A DNA stretch of 64,000 nucleotides from Caldicellulosiruptor changbaiensis (GCF_003999255.1 NZ_CP034791.1:1528501-1592500); one strand, 5' to 3'. Counted from the first letter of the stretch, positions 8,561-20,884 are shown. Numbers and translations are program-made. Notes: a model not told the origin generated them from the letters alone.

Positions 8561-9469
8561 TTACTTTCTTGCTACCACTAAGCACCAGTTGTTAAGTTTT
8601 TTGACCTCAACCACTTCCAACAAATTTTCCTTGAAACTTTTTATTACATCATCAAGTCTATCCTCAATAATTCCAGATGAGATAAAAAGTCCATATTCTT
8701 TTAGAACGTTCTTAATATCCTTTGCTAATTTTATTATTATATCAGCTATGATATTTGCAATTGCTATGTCAAACTTTTCTTCAATTCCAAAAACCAAGTC
8801 ATTTTGCTTAATTTCAATTTCAACATTGTTCAAAGCAGCATTTTCTCTTGCAACCTTTACAGCAACATCATCTATATCAACTGCTAAAACCCTATTTGCC
8901 CCAAGTTTTTTAGCTGCAATTGCTAAAATCCCTGAACCTGTACCAATATCAATTACATCAAACCCTGGTTTTATATACTTTTGAACTGCTTCTAAACAAA
9001 GCATTGTTGACTCATGCGTACCCGTACCAAATGCCATGCCAGGGTCAAGTTTTATAACTGTCTTGTCCTTTGTATTTGGGTAGCTCTCCCACGATGGTAC
9101 AATGACAATATTCCCTATCTCAACAGGCTTGTAATACTTTTTCCACTCTTCTGCCCAGTCTTTCTCATCAACTTCAGAGATGTCAATCTTGCCCTCGCCA
9201 ATATTGAGGTACTGTGAAGCATCTTTTAACCTCTCTTCAATGTTGAAAATAAGTTCTGAGATATTCACACTTTCAGGAAAATACGCACGAACAACTGCGA
9301 AATTTCGTTTAGGAAATTGATTTTCATCTATATAGTCCCATGAATTTGGATATTTTAAGATTTCATCGTCCTCTATTACAACACCGTTTGCTCCAAGATC
9401 ATACAAGATATTCGAAATAGCATCTTCTGCCTCTTCCACAGTCTTAATTGCAACTTCAAACCATTTCAT
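8561..9469 (-). CDS. prmA: Ribosomal protein L11 methyltransferase
   Basis: A class I SAM-dependent enzyme that trimethylates ribosomal protein L11. An N-terminal substrate-recognition domain (about 1-95) precedes the catalytic domain. The catalytic domain holds DPGMAFGTGTHESTMLCLE, the SAM-binding DIGTGSGILAIAA, and ANIIADII, which replaces the usual NPP-type motif IV. The length of 302 residues is normal. It sits directly behind dnaJ, as in other Firmicutes. Confidence 0.95.
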   Translation of the reverse strand: MKWFEVAIKTVEEAEDAISNILYDLGANGVVIEDDEILKYPNSWDYIDENQFPKRNFAVVRAYFPESVNISELIFNIEERLKDASQYLNIGEGKIDISEVDEKDWAEEWKKYYKPVEIGNIVIVPSWESYPNTKDKTVIKLDPGMAFGTGTHESTMLCLEAVQKYIKPGFDVIDIGTGSGILAIAAKKLGANRVLAVDIDDVAVKVARENAALNNVEIEIKQNDLVFGIEEKFDIAIANIIADIIIKLAKDIKNVLKEYGLFISSGIIEDRLDDVIKSFKENLLEVVEVKKLNNWCLVVARK

Positions 9470-9501
9470 ACTATTTCATTTCTCCTTTTTTCTTTATAGG
9501 T

Positions 9502-10665
9502 TTATGAAAAAGCTTCTCTTATCCTATCCCAAAAATGTTTTCTCTTTTCATACCCTTCTTCAGACGAAAGCTCTTCAAACTTTCTCAAAAGCTCTTTTTG
9601 CTTCTCAGAAAGTTTCTTTGGCACCTCAACAATAAATTTTACAACCAAATCACCTCTGCCCCTACCTCTCAAATAAGGCACACCTTTGCCTTTAATCCTC
9701 ACCTCATCACCACTTTGTGTACCCGGTTCAATTTTTACCTTTGTTCTGCCATCTAAGGTAGGTATTTCTATCTCACCACCAAGTGCTGCATTGACAAATG
9801 TGATTGGTACCTCAACATAAAGGTCTTGGCCAACTCGTTTAAAAACAGGATGTGGCGCTATTTTGATTCTAATGTGCAAATCACCATTTGGTCCACCTTT
9901 TATACCACTCTCACCCTCGCCTCTTAAAGTTATCACCTGTCCATCGTCAATTCCAGCCGGGATGTTTATCTTTACTCTTCTCTGGCGTCTAACAGTTCCA
10001 GTACCACCACATTCTCTGCAAGGGTCCGTGATGATAGTTCCAACTCCACCACAAGCATCACATGTTTTTATTGTAGTAAACTCGCCAAAGAATGTTGCCT
10101 GTCTTGACCTAATTTGTCCTGTACCACCACATTTTTGACATCTGACAGGTGTTGCACCCGGTCTTACACCACTTCCGCCACAGACAGAACACTTCTCTGT
10201 CCTGTAAATAGGGATCTCTTTTTCACAGCCAAATACTGACTCTTTTAAGGTCAGTTCTAAATCAACATGTATATCAGCACCTTTTCTTGGTGCTTCTTTT
10301 CTTCTTCTTGATGAGCCAAAGATATCAAACCCTTCAAACAGGTCTTCAAATATGTCCCCAAAACTTCCAAAGTCAAAGTCTGTAAAACCGCCTGTAAAGC
10401 CACCAGAAAATCCTCCGCCCTGAGCACCATATGTCGGGTCGAATGCTGCATGGCCAAACTGGTCGTACTTCCTTCTCTTTTCAGGGTCACTCAACACTTC
10501 ATATGCTTCATTTATCTCTTTAAATTTTTCTTCTGCTTCTTTGTTGCCTGGATTTGCATCAGGGTGGTACTGCTTTGCAAGTCTTCTATATGCTCTTTTT
10601 ATCTCTTCTTGTGTTGCGTTTCGTGGAACACCCAAAATTTCATAGTAATCTTTTTTTTGTGCCAT
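9502..10665 (-). CDS. dnaJ: Chaperone DnaJ
   Basis: Hsp40 co-chaperone that stimulates DnaK ATPase and delivers unfolded substrates. Domains in order are the J domain with YHPD, a Gly/Phe-rich linker (about 75-110), a zinc domain with four CxxCxGxG repeats ([32 protein letters not shown]), and the C-terminal substrate domains. I place the start at ATG 10665 ([12 protein letters not shown]), because GGGTGA lies just before it. The frame is open to a GTG three codons earlier. It has its own promoter and follows a hairpin terminator after dnaK. Confidence 0.97.
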   Translation of the reverse strand: MAQKKDYYEILGVPRNATQEEIKRAYRRLAKQYHPDANPGNKEAEEKFKEINEAYEVLSDPEKRRKYDQFGHAAFDPTYGAQGGGFSGGFTGGFTDFDFGSFGDIFEDLFEGFDIFGSSRRRKEAPRKGADIHVDLELTLKESVFGCEKEIPIYRTEKCSVCGGSGVRPGATPVRCQKCGGTGQIRSRQATFFGEFTTIKTCDACGGVGTIITDPCRECGGTGTVRRQRRVKINIPAGIDDGQVITLRGEGESGIKGGPNGDLHIRIKIAPHPVFKRVGQDLYVEVPITFVNAALGGEIEIPTLDGRTKVKIEPGTQSGDEVRIKGKGVPYLRGRGRGDLVVKFIVEVPKKLSEKQKELLRKFEELSSEEGYEKRKHFWDRIREAFS

Positions 10666-10695
10666 TTTTATCACCCACTTAGCTTACTGAATATT

Positions 10696-10724
10696 ATTAT
10701 ATACCAACGCAAAACTTTTAACAA
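10696..10724 (-). promoter_or_regulatory. Promoter for dnaJ
   Basis: On the minus strand TTGTTA (10724-10719) and a perfect TATAAT (10701-10696) are separated by 17 bases. The -10 lies about 31 bases before the dnaJ ATG. This would allow dnaJ transcription independent of the CIRCE-controlled hrcA promoter. Confidence 0.7.
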
Positions 10725-10730
10725 ATCATT

Positions 10731-10778
10731 AAAAAGGACCAAAGCCATTTTTAAAGTGTTATGACTTTGGTCCCTTTT
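10731..10778. terminator. Hairpin between dnaK and dnaJ
   Basis: GGACCAAAG (10736-10744) pairs with CTTTGGTCC (10765-10773) around a 20-base loop, with T-runs on both strands. It lies downstream of dnaK and upstream of the dnaJ promoter. It probably ends or attenuates the hrcA-grpE-dnaK transcript. Confidence 0.75.
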
Positions 10779-10797
10779 TCTAAAGAATCTAAATTTG

Positions 10798-12636
<1,839 letters not shown>

Positions 12637-12658
12637 TTATTTTCGATTTGATTATTAA

Positions 12659-13309
12659 TTAATTTGCATTAGCAACCTTAACAAGGCTGTATCTTATAAC
12701 TCTGTCTTTTATCTTATAACCTTTTTGGAATTCTTCAATCACAATGTTCTTACCATACCTTTCATCCTCCACATGCATAATAGCATTGTGGAGGTATGGG
12801 TCAAACTCTTTATTTAAAGCTTCAATAGGCTCAACACCAAGTTTTGAGAAGATATCATCAATTTGCTTTTTTATCATCTCAAGTCCTTTTAAAAACTCTT
12901 CATTTGTATTTTCCGACTCTTTAGCAGAGCTGATTGCTCTTTCAAAATTATCAACAATAGGAAGAAGCTTTCCTATAACATCTGCAACAACTTCATAGTA
13001 CATATTTTCCTTGTCCTTTGCGATTCGCTTTTTGTAGTTGTCAAAGTCAGCGGCAATTTGCTGACACAAGCTTTTGTACTCCTCAACTTCCCTTTCTTTC
13101 TCTTCAAGCTGTTTTTTTAACGCCTCAATTGGGTCTTCTTGTTCTTGAGGATGAGCCTCTTCTTGGCATACTTCAGTTTCATTTGCTACCTTTTGAATCT
13201 CATTTTTTTGCTCCTGAGTATCATCTTTTTCTGTAGCCTCTGTAGCTGGAGGACTTTCAGAAATGTTTGTCTCTTCACTCTTTAACTCTTTGTTTTCCAT
13301 CTCGCACAT
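12659..13309 (-). CDS. grpE: Nucleotide exchange factor GrpE
   Basis: Releases ADP from DnaK. The first third is a low-complexity acidic, Glu/Gln-rich tail, followed by a long coiled coil and the C-terminal beta domain (NKEFDPYLHNAIMHVEDE, QKGYKIKDRVIRYSLVKVAN), which is the GrpE signature. The start is either TTG 13315 or ATG 13309; both follow a GAGGTGA site and I prefer the ATG. It lies between hrcA and dnaK as in the standard Firmicutes cluster. Confidence 0.95.
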   Translation of the reverse strand: MCEMENKELKSEETNISESPPATEATEKDDTQEQKNEIQKVANETEVCQEEAHPQEQEDPIEALKKQLEEKEREVEEYKSLCQQIAADFDNYKKRIAKDKENMYYEVVADVIGKLLPIVDNFERAISSAKESENTNEEFLKGLEMIKKQIDDIFSKLGVEPIEALNKEFDPYLHNAIMHVEDERYGKNIVIEEFQKGYKIKDRVIRYSLVKVANAN

Positions 13310-13330
13310 CTTCAAAAATCACCTCTTTAT

Positions 13331-14362
13331 TTATTCTGTGAAAAGTCTTGTCAAAATATCAGACAACGTATCGCAAATATAATCGATCAAAGAAACTGTC
13401 TGTGAATACTTGAGCCTCTTTGGGCCGATTATACCAATTGAACCGGCAATACTGTCGCCTATTCGGTAAGTGGAAAGAATAATGCTACATTCCTTTAAAT
13501 CTTCAATTGGGTTTTCTGTACCTATGCGTATGGTTATATGGTCGTGCATTGAAGAGTTTATAATCTTTCGTAGCATGTCTTTTTGCTCAAATATATGCAA
13601 GAATATCTTTGCTTTTAGAACATCATTGAATTCCGGAAAGTCAAACATGTTTTTGATACCACTTAGGACCACTTCTGTACTGTCCGCTGCACTGATTGTT
13701 CTTAACACATTGTCAATGATTGGTGAAAGGATTGTCCTGTTCTTGCCCAAGCTATTTTCAATGTCCAAAACTGTATTTTCATCAATGTCTTCTAATTTAA
13801 GTCCACTTAGCTTTTGGTTAAGTACGTTAGTGATATATATAAAATCTTTGCTATCAATATTTTCCGGCTTATCTAAAAGAATATCTTTTACAAGCCCTGT
13901 ATTTGTAACTAAAATTAATATATACTTTTTGCTGTCAACTGGCAAAAGCTGTAGATGCTTGATATAGCTTTTCTTTACATTTGGAGTTGAGAGCACAGCA
14001 GTATAGTTTGTAAGATTCGAGATAATCTTTGCTATGTTCTCCATGTACTCATTTATTTCGCTGAACTTCACATCAAGCTGTGACCTTATAAACTCAACCT
14101 CTTGCGGTGAAAGCCTTGTAACCTTCATTAATTCATCAACATAGTATCTGTACCCTTTATCAGACGGAACTCTTCCTGCTGAAGTATGTGGCTGTTCTAA
14201 ATACCCCATCTCTTCTAAATCAGACATCTCATTACGAATAGTTGCAGAAGAAATACCAAAGATGTACTTTTTTGCAATAGTGCGTGAACCAACTGGCTCC
14301 CCTGTATTTATATAATCGTCTATGACTGCTTGAAGTATCCTTTTTTTTCTTTCATCCAGCAT
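13331..14362 (-). CDS. hrcA: Heat-inducible transcription repressor HrcA
   Basis: Represses the heat-shock operon by binding the CIRCE element. The N-terminal winged helix (YINTGEPVGSRTIAKK through ISSATIRNEMSDLEEMGYLEQPHTSAGRVPSDKGYRYYVDELM) is unmistakable, and a GAF-like dimerisation region follows. The frame opens at GTG 14371, but that codon lies inside the ribosome-binding site AAGGTGAGG. ATG 14362 (MLDERKKRIL) is the likely start. As first gene behind CIRCE it is autoregulated. Confidence 0.96.
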   Translation of the reverse strand: MLDERKKRILQAVIDDYINTGEPVGSRTIAKKYIFGISSATIRNEMSDLEEMGYLEQPHTSAGRVPSDKGYRYYVDELMKVTRLSPQEVEFIRSQLDVKFSEINEYMENIAKIISNLTNYTAVLSTPNVKKSYIKHLQLLPVDSKKYILILVTNTGLVKDILLDKPENIDSKDFIYITNVLNQKLSGLKLEDIDENTVLDIENSLGKNRTILSPIIDNVLRTISAADSTEVVLSGIKNMFDFPEFNDVLKAKIFLHIFEQKDMLRKIINSSMHDHITIRIGTENPIEDLKECSIILSTYRIGDSIAGSIGIIGPKRLKYSQTVSLIDYICDTLSDILTRLFTE

Positions 14363-14378
14363 TTTCCTCACCTTACTG

Positions 14379-14405
14379 TTAGCACTCTCATTTGATGAGT
14401 GCTAA
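14379..14405. promoter_or_regulatory. CIRCE operator
   Basis: A perfect TTAGCACTC (14379-14387), nine-base spacer and GAGTGCTAA (14397-14405): the consensus CIRCE inverted repeat bound by HrcA. It lies between the promoter and the hrcA ribosome-binding site, so it controls hrcA-grpE-dnaK. Confidence 0.97.
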
Positions 14406-14416
14406 TTCTAAGATAT

Positions 14417-14445
14417 AAGATATCACTTTAGTAGATAATTGTCAA
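14417..14445 (-). promoter_or_regulatory. Heat-shock operon promoter
   Basis: TTGACA (14445-14440) and TATCTT (14422-14417) are 17 bases apart on the minus strand, directly upstream of CIRCE. The start of transcription would fall at the edge of the operator, as expected for HrcA repression of a sigma-A promoter. Confidence 0.85.
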
Positions 14446-14473
14446 GTAGATTTTTTGACTTTCTTTGACCTTT

Positions 14474-15604
14474 TTAAATAAACTCTTGCCACACTATATT
14501 TGCAAGGTCCATTCCTTTTTTTGTAAGTCTAAAATGCGAATTTATCTCTACAAGTCCATACTTTTTTAGTTTTTCTATCTGGGTTTTGTACTTCTTCATA
14601 AAGTCTATATTAAATCTTCTCTCAAGCTTCAAAAGATCAATGCCCTCAATTTTTCTAAGTCCTAAGATAATGTACTCTTTTTCCATTTCTTCATCATCTA
14701 TATACTCCTTTGTATCAACTGCAAGATACCCATTCTTTATACTATTGATATATTCCTTAATGTCACTTACATTAGAATATCTATATCCTTCAAAAAAAGA
14801 ATGGCTACTTGAGCCAATTCCAATATATGATTCACAGTCCCAGTATTTAAGATTGTGCTTACATTCAGAATTCTTTTTTGCAAAGTTTGATATCTCATAT
14901 TGATATATACCAAAATCATAAAGTCTTTCTACTGCAAGCCAGTACATACTTCTCTCTTCTTCCTCAGAAGGCAAATAGTTTTTCAATGAGTCATATTCAT
15001 AATAAAAATATGTGCCCTCTTCAATCTTCAAAGAATATACAGAGACATGAGGAGGTCCGAAACTAATTACTGTTTCCAAAGTCTTTGAAAAGCTCTCTAT
15101 ATTTTGGTATGGAAGTCCAATCATTAAATCAACATTGAAGTTTTCGAAGTATCTTGCTGCAAGCTCTAATATTTCCAGAGCTCTTTTCGATGTATGAATC
15201 CTTCCAAGTACTTTTAATTCAATGTCATTTAAAGATTGAATGCCAATGCTCAGCCTATTTATATTTAAGAGCTTATAAATCTTTAGCTTCTCTTCATTTA
15301 AACTCTCTGGATTTGCTTCAATTGTTGTCTCACAGTTCTCTTTTACTTTGAAATTTGAATATATAAATTCAATCAATCTTTCTATGTGCTTAGGATCTAC
15401 TGCCGACGGTGTACCTCCCCCAATATAAATTGTTTCTATCTCAATGTCATAGTTTTCTTTATAAAAAATAAGTTCTCTCTGAAGAGAATTAAAATATTCA
15501 GATACAAGATTATTTTCAACATTCTCATACGATACAAAATCACAGTAAAGACACTTTTTCTTACAAAATGGAATGTGGATATAAAGCCCAATCTTCTTTC
15601 CCAA
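14474..15604 (-). CDS. hemW: Radical SAM heme chaperone HemW
   Basis: A HemN-like radical SAM protein. The cluster motif FCKKKCLYCDF (Cx3Cx2C) lies at about residue 14. TIYIGGGTPSAV and RLSIGIQSLND follow, and the C-terminus is a HemN_C-type winged domain. The missing N-terminal extension of true coproporphyrinogen dehydrogenase and the additional Cys in CxxxCxxCDF favour HemW. It starts at TTG 15604, between lepA and the heat-shock operon, which is the usual Firmicutes order. Confidence 0.9.
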   Translation of the reverse strand: MGKKIGLYIHIPFCKKKCLYCDFVSYENVENNLVSEYFNSLQRELIFYKENYDIEIETIYIGGGTPSAVDPKHIERLIEFIYSNFKVKENCETTIEANPESLNEEKLKIYKLLNINRLSIGIQSLNDIELKVLGRIHTSKRALEILELAARYFENFNVDLMIGLPYQNIESFSKTLETVISFGPPHVSVYSLKIEEGTYFYYEYDSLKNYLPSEEEERSMYWLAVERLYDFGIYQYEISNFAKKNSECKHNLKYWDCESYIGIGSSSHSFFEGYRYSNVSDIKEYINSIKNGYLAVDTKEYIDDEEMEKEYIILGLRKIEGIDLLKLERRFNIDFMKKYKTQIEKLKKYGLVEINSHFRLTKKGMDLANIVWQEFI

Positions 15605-15621
15605 CCTTTTTGCACTTCCTT

Positions 15622-17430
15622 TTACTCTTCTAACTTCAAAACAGCCATAAAAGCCTCTTGTGGTATTTCAACCTCTCCTATCTGTTTCATTCTCTTCTTA
15701 CCCTCTTTTTGTTTTTCCAAAAGTTTCTTCTTTCTTGTCACATCCCCGCCATAACACTTAGCAAGCACATCTTTTCTCAATGCCTTTACAGTTTCTCTTG
15801 CAATTACCTTGCTGCCAATACATGCCTGAATAGGTATCTCAAATAAATGTCTTGGAATCTCCTCTTTCAATTTCTCTACAATTTTTCTTGCTCTCTGATA
15901 AGCCTTGTCCCTGTGCACAATGAACGAAAGTGCATCAACCACCTCGCCTTTTATCATTATGTCAAGCTTTACAAGGTTAGACTCTGCATATCCTATGAAC
16001 TCATAGTCAAATGATGCATAACCTTTTGAGCGTGATTTTAGCGCATCAAAAAAGTCATAGACAATCTCCATCAGCGGCATTTCGTAGGTGAGTATGACAC
16101 GGGTTGTCTCTATATAGGACATATCTTTAAATATTCCTCTTCTCTCCTGGCATAGCTCCATTACCGCTCCAACATATTCGTTTGGTACCATGATGGTGGC
16201 CTTTACCATTGGCTCTTCCATCCTGCTTATTTCATTTGGTGGCGGAAGTTTTGTAGGATTGTCTATATACAGAACCTCTCCATTTGTCTTTGTAACTCTG
16301 TAAACAACAGAGGGTGCTGTTGTAATAATGTTCAAATCATACTCCCTCTCCAGCCTTTCCTGAACAATTTCCATGTGCAAAAGACCTAAAAAACCACACC
16401 TAAAACCAAAACCAAGTGCAGCAGAGCTCTCTGGCTCAAAAAACAGTGCTGCGTCATTGAGTTGCAACTTTTCAAGTGCTTCCTTGAGCTCTTCATATTT
16501 TGTATCACCAGTTGGGTAGATTCCACAGAACACCATCGGGTTTAACTTTCTAAAACCAGGCAGAGGCTCATCAGCAGGATTGTTTGCATCAGTGATAGTA
16601 TCACCAACTCTTGTGTCTCTCACTGTTTTGATTGACGCAGCAATGTATCCAACATCACCTGCCCTTAGCTCTTCACAAGGAATTAACATGCCAGGTTTGA
16701 AGTAGCCAACCTCCGTGACTGTAAACTGTGCACCAGTTGACATCATCTTTATTGTCATATTGGGTTTTACTACTCCATCAAATACCCTAACATATGCCAA
16801 AACACCTTTGTAGTTGTCATAAAGAGAGTCAAATATTAAAGCCTTCAAAGGCTTTGTATCATCACCTTTGGGGGGTGGAATATCTCTTACAATCCTTTCC
16901 AAAACCTCTTCAATGTTAATTCCCTGTTTTGCTGAAATAAGAGGGGCATCTGATGCGTCAAGTCCAATAACATCCTCTATCTCTTTTTTAACCTCATCTG
17001 GTCTTGCACTTGGAAGGTCGATTTTGTTTATAACTGGTATTATTTCTAAGTTATGTTCAAGCGCAAGATAAACATTCGCAAGAGTTTGAGCTTCAATACC
17101 TTGAGTTGCATCCACAACCAAGATTGCGCCTTCACAAGCAGCAAGGCTTCTTGAAACTTCATAGGTAAAGTCTACATGTCCTGGTGTATCAATGAGGTGA
17201 AATATATACTCTTTACCGTCTTTTGCTTTATAATTTAGCCTCACTGCCTGCGCTTTTATAGTAATACCCCTTTCTCTCTCTATCTCCATTGTGTCAAGAA
17301 CCTGGTCTTGCATCTCCCGTTCGCTCAAAGCACCTGTCAGCTCAATTATTCTATCAGCAAGAGTTGATTTTCCATGGTCAATATGAGCAATTATGCAAAA
17401 GTTTCTAATTCTGTCCTGTCTTCTCTCCAC
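15622..17430 (-). CDS. lepA: Elongation factor 4 (LepA)
   Basis: A translational GTPase that acts on stalled or misassembling ribosomes. G-motifs are [26 protein letters not shown] and NKIDLP. EF-G-like domains II, III and V and the LepA-specific C-terminus (from [30 protein letters not shown]) follow. The 602-residue length is standard. The start is GTG 17430, with a GGGGGA site upstream. It precedes hemW in one orientation, with 17 bases between them. Confidence 0.97.
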   Translation of the reverse strand: MERRQDRIRNFCIIAHIDHGKSTLADRIIELTGALSEREMQDQVLDTMEIERERGITIKAQAVRLNYKAKDGKEYIFHLIDTPGHVDFTYEVSRSLAACEGAILVVDATQGIEAQTLANVYLALEHNLEIIPVINKIDLPSARPDEVKKEIEDVIGLDASDAPLISAKQGINIEEVLERIVRDIPPPKGDDTKPLKALIFDSLYDNYKGVLAYVRVFDGVVKPNMTIKMMSTGAQFTVTEVGYFKPGMLIPCEELRAGDVGYIAASIKTVRDTRVGDTITDANNPADEPLPGFRKLNPMVFCGIYPTGDTKYEELKEALEKLQLNDAALFFEPESSAALGFGFRCGFLGLLHMEIVQERLEREYDLNIITTAPSVVYRVTKTNGEVLYIDNPTKLPPPNEISRMEEPMVKATIMVPNEYVGAVMELCQERRGIFKDMSYIETTRVILTYEMPLMEIVYDFFDALKSRSKGYASFDYEFIGYAESNLVKLDIMIKGEVVDALSFIVHRDKAYQRARKIVEKLKEEIPRHLFEIPIQACIGSKVIARETVKALRKDVLAKCYGGDVTRKKKLLEKQKEGKKRMKQIGEVEIPQEAFMAVLKLEE

Positions 17431-17457
17431 CTCAAGTAATCCCCCTACAAAATCAAA

Positions 17458-18705
17458 TTATTGTAGATTTTGAAGTTGACTTTGCACCTCATTCAAAAGT
17501 TTTTTTGCATACCGAATGTAAGATTGTCTTACATCACTCCTGTTTAGAATATCCTTTGCCTTCAGGAGCATAAAATCATAGTAACTGCCATTTATTCTTG
17601 TCTTTCTGAAAATATATATAGGCTCTACTAAAATCTTTTTTGTAAGTTTATTATCCTTTTTGGTAAGCTCAATTCTTACAGTCAAGCCAAACCTATTGTA
17701 TGGGAAAATAACTGTCTGGTCACAAAGGAAATTTCCCAGGGAATAAAATACTATACCCTCTCTTTTGCCAGAAGTTCCATCTTCAACCTGTATCTTTTCA
17801 AATGGCTGAATGGTATGCGTATGTGTTCCAATTACCACATCAACCCCGTATTTTATGAGCTCTTTTGCAAACTCCTTTTGCTCTGAAGTTGGGTTTATTG
17901 AATTTTCATATCCCCAGTTTGCATATGCTATTATAATGTCACAATTGAGTCCTTTCAAGTACTCAAGCTGGTTTTGAATTGTATCTTTGTCCAAAATATC
18001 AACATAATCTTTATATGAAGAGTTGCTTCCAAGATACACATTTGAAAGTTCCTTTGTAAATGCAGCAACCCCCACTCTAATATTGTTTATGTCAAACACC
18101 TTTGAGGTATGTTCATCTGGAGAGAGCCTTACCCCAACAGAGCTAATTCCTGCCTCTTTTAGATTTTTGATTGTATCTTCTAAGCCTTGCTTTTTGCCAT
18201 CAAAAATATGTGAAGAAGATAGTACTGCAACATTAAAGCCAGCAGACTTTAGCAAACCTAAACTTTCTTTTGGAGCATTGTATTTGCCATATGTTGAAAC
18301 TGGCAAATTAGACGTTAAACTGCTATCAAACTTGAAAATACTTAAGTCTGCGTAGGTTATGTCTTTAACATTTTCCATTATATTTCCAAATGAATATGAT
18401 TGAGTTTGTCTGTTATAATACGATTTTAAAAGATACCCATTGAAGAACACATCGCCAACAAGCGAGATTGTTGCTTTGTATTCTTTTGGCTGGTTTTTTA
18501 GCTGAACAGAAGAAGATTTAGTAGTATCTGCCGCAGTTTTTTCCCTTGCAGGTGTGGATGTATTTTGTTTCTTTGTAGTATCATAAACCTCCTGGGAAAC
18601 CGGGATATAATTTTTTACATACATGTTCTCATAATAAAATATTGCATTTATTCCAATAAGAAGGACTATAATAAATGAACCCAGAACATACAAAATCTTT
18701 TTCAT
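17458..18705 (-). CDS. CapA/PgsA-family metallophosphatase-like protein
   Basis: A single N-terminal membrane anchor (about residues 4-25) is followed by a Ser/Thr/Lys-rich linker. A PGA_cap domain comes next, with LVGDVFFNG, the long central region, then IIAYANWGYENSINPT and VDVVIGTHTHTIQPFE carrying the His metal ligands. Relatives are called poly-gamma-glutamate synthesis CapA proteins, but no capB/capC is near. I therefore only call it an extracytoplasmic, membrane-anchored metallophosphoesterase-like protein. It overlaps the upstream pseudouridine synthase by 4 bases. Confidence 0.85.
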   Translation of the reverse strand: MKKILYVLGSFIIVLLIGINAIFYYENMYVKNYIPVSQEVYDTTKKQNTSTPAREKTAADTTKSSSVQLKNQPKEYKATISLVGDVFFNGYLLKSYYNRQTQSYSFGNIMENVKDITYADLSIFKFDSSLTSNLPVSTYGKYNAPKESLGLLKSAGFNVAVLSSSHIFDGKKQGLEDTIKNLKEAGISSVGVRLSPDEHTSKVFDINNIRVGVAAFTKELSNVYLGSNSSYKDYVDILDKDTIQNQLEYLKGLNCDIIIAYANWGYENSINPTSEQKEFAKELIKYGVDVVIGTHTHTIQPFEKIQVEDGTSGKREGIVFYSLGNFLCDQTVIFPYNRFGLTVRIELTKKDNKLTKKILVEPIYIFRKTRINGSYYDFMLLKAKDILNRSDVRQSYIRYAKKLLNEVQSQLQNLQ

Positions 18706-19637
18706 AACTCAAGCCCTCTTTCTTTATAAACATTTATTTTACTTAAGTTTTCAATCTGAATAGGAAACTCAACAACATCCTTGACAATTTTCTTCCCATC
18801 TAAGTATCTTAAAATCCCTTTTTTACCTATGTCAAATTTAAGGTAATAAGCACAAAGACACTGAATACTTGCATTATACTTCTTATTTAGCGCCCAGTCA
18901 CCATATTTACTATCGCCCAAGATGCAAAGCCCAACATGCGCAAACTGGGCCCTAATTTGATGGGTTTTTCCTGTTTCTATCTCAACATCAACAAGCAGCA
19001 AGTCGTCTTTGCCTCGTATTATTTTGTATCTGGTTACAATCTCCGAATAACCTTCAGACGGTAAATCTGAAATGTAAACTTTGCTTTTTTTAGAGTCCTT
19101 TTTTAGATAGTGCACGAGTACTCCACTTTTTGGCAAATCCACCCTTTTTGTTATGCATAAATACTTCTTTTTAATAGCCCTTCTACTCATATATTTTAAC
19201 ATCTCGTTTAAAACTTGTCTATTTTTTGCAATAATCATAAGACCTGAAGTGTTCCTGTCAAGCCTGTGACAAAGTGCAGGCAACTGATTGCCAGAATAAT
19301 TATCTTCAATCCAATTTACAACAGAATACTCGTTATTTGTATCGGGGTGCGAAGGAATACCATATGGTTTGTCAATGACAATTATATTGTCATCTTCATA
19401 TACTTTTGAAATTTCAACTTTTTTCTGATCTAAGTACTTCTCTTCTATGTCAAAGCTAATTAAATCTCCAAATTGTAATACCTGACCTTTTTGAGCAACC
19501 TCAAAGTTAACCTTTATTCTACCCTTTCTCAGAAGTTTAAATATTACACTCATTGGAATTGTCGGATATTTCTTTTTTATAGCCTTTTCAAGTTTCATAC
19601 CTGCAAAATCTTTCTCAATCAACATTTCTATTGTCAT
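18702..19637 (-). CDS. RluA/RluD-family pseudouridine synthase
   Basis: An S4-like N-terminal domain (KLLRKGRIKVN) and an RluA catalytic domain with Asp in CHRLDRNTSGLMIIAKN. The motifs VDVEIETGKTHQIRAQFAHVG and GDSKYG confirm the family, which isomerises uridines in 23S rRNA or tRNA. The exact target cannot be read from sequence. The start is ATG 19637 and the end overlaps capA-like by the ATGA-type junction, so the two are probably co-translated. Confidence 0.9.
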   Translation of the reverse strand: MTIEMLIEKDFAGMKLEKAIKKKYPTIPMSVIFKLLRKGRIKVNFEVAQKGQVLQFGDLISFDIEEKYLDQKKVEISKVYEDDNIIVIDKPYGIPSHPDTNNEYSVVNWIEDNYSGNQLPALCHRLDRNTSGLMIIAKNRQVLNEMLKYMSRRAIKKKYLCITKRVDLPKSGVLVHYLKKDSKKSKVYISDLPSEGYSEIVTRYKIIRGKDDLLLVDVEIETGKTHQIRAQFAHVGLCILGDSKYGDWALNKKYNASIQCLCAYYLKFDIGKKGILRYLDGKKIVKDVVEFPIQIENLSKINVYKERGLEL

Positions 19638-19714
19638 TTACACATACCTCGCTTTTAACACGTTGAATAATATTATCATATAATAAAATTGACCAAATTG
19701 AAAATGAAAAAAAC

Positions 19715-20839
19715 ATGAAAATTGGCATTGATGGTAGAGCAGCTAAATGGTATAGAGGTTCTGGTATTGGAACTTACACCTATCAACTTTTAAATTATAT
19801 CAAAAAACTTGACAAACAAAACGAATACCTTATCATATGGCCCGACAAATCTGAAATAGAGTTTGTTTCAGCAGAAAATATTAACATAAATCTTTTGCCT
19901 CAACAACTAGACAAATTCTGGGAAGAGATAATGATAAAGGAGATAATAATCCAAAATGATATTGAGATTTACCACGTTCCTCAAAACGGAATAGGCATTC
20001 CTTTTTCTAAAAAGTGTAGTTATATTATAACCCTTCACGATATAATCCCATTTAGGTTGCCTGAGACAGTGGGACCGGGCTATTTAAAAATCTTTAGAGA
20101 AAATGTTCCGAAGATTTTGAAGATTGTAGATAGCGTGATAACTGTTTCTGAATTCTCTAAAAAAGATATATGTGAGTACTTTGACTATGATCCATCAAAG
20201 GTGTTTGTAACACACTTAGCACCAGAAGATATCTACAAGCCCCTTTCAAAACAAGAGGTTGAAAACATGCTTAAGCAAAGATTCAATATAGACTTTCCGT
20301 ATATCCTGTATGTAGGTGGTTTTTCACCTCGGAAAAATCTCATAAGGTTGATTAAAGCTTACAATATGATAAGAGATCAAATTGATGGTATTCATCTTGT
20401 AATTCCTGGAAAATTTAGTAGGAGTTTTGAAGAGGTGAAAGGTCTTGTTGCAGAACTTGGGCTTTGTGAGCGTGTACATTTTGTTTCATACGTTGAGGTA
20501 GAACTAATGCCTTATTTATATAATGGTGCCATTTTATTTGTCTATCCATCCTTATATGAAGGATTTGGCCTTCCGCCACTTGAAGCAATGGCTTGTAAAA
20601 TTCCTACAATTGCCAGCAACACGACTTCTCTGCCAGAAGTGTTAAAAGACGCAGCTATCTTTGTCAATCCTTATTTTGAGGAAGACATCGCAGAAAAGAT
20701 TTTGCTTGTACTCGAAAGTGAAAAGCTTCGAAAAGAGCTTTCTGAAAAAGGTTATAGCTTAGCTAAGAAGTATAGCTGGGAGAAAACTATAAGCTCTACT
20801 ATAGCTATCTATCAACAAATTTTTGCCTTGAAATCTTAG
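19715..20839 (+). CDS. Glycosyltransferase family 4 protein
   Basis: A retaining GT-B glycosyltransferase. The N-terminal half has the Gly-rich acceptor loop [14 protein letters not shown]. The donor half carries [18 protein letters not shown] and the EX7E-type motif [25 protein letters not shown]. Substrates are unknown; it could build cell-surface glycans or glycolipids. The ATG at 19715 lacks a clear ribosome-binding site and lies about 31 bases after a TATAAT at 19679-19684. It is a single gene and diverges from the pseudouridine synthase. Confidence 0.9.
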   Translation: MKIGIDGRAAKWYRGSGIGTYTYQLLNYIKKLDKQNEYLIIWPDKSEIEFVSAENININLLPQQLDKFWEEIMIKEIIIQNDIEIYHVPQNGIGIPFSKKCSYIITLHDIIPFRLPETVGPGYLKIFRENVPKILKIVDSVITVSEFSKKDICEYFDYDPSKVFVTHLAPEDIYKPLSKQEVENMLKQRFNIDFPYILYVGGFSPRKNLIRLIKAYNMIRDQIDGIHLVIPGKFSRSFEEVKGLVAELGLCERVHFVSYVEVELMPYLYNGAILFVYPSLYEGFGLPPLEAMACKIPTIASNTTSLPEVLKDAAIFVNPYFEEDIAEKILLVLESEKLRKELSEKGYSLAKKYSWEKTISSTIAIYQQIFALKS

Positions 20840-20856
20840 AGAAGTTAGAATATAAT
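20828..20856 (+). promoter_or_regulatory. tRNA-Pro promoter
   Basis: TTGAAA (20828-20833) and TATAAT (20851-20856) with exactly 17 bases between them. The -35 lies inside the last codons of the glycosyltransferase, and the tRNA starts 29 bases after the -10. Confidence 0.75.
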
Positions 20857-20884
20857 GTATTTGTAGAACAAAAATAATAAAGGT

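Noticed and set aside
13018-13236. Open frame antisense to grpE, and many similar antisense frames across the window
   Set aside because: They have no ribosome-binding site, odd composition, and lie opposite well-supported genes.
17458-18705. Poly-gamma-glutamate capsule locus
   Set aside because: Only the CapA-like gene is present; capB and capC are absent.
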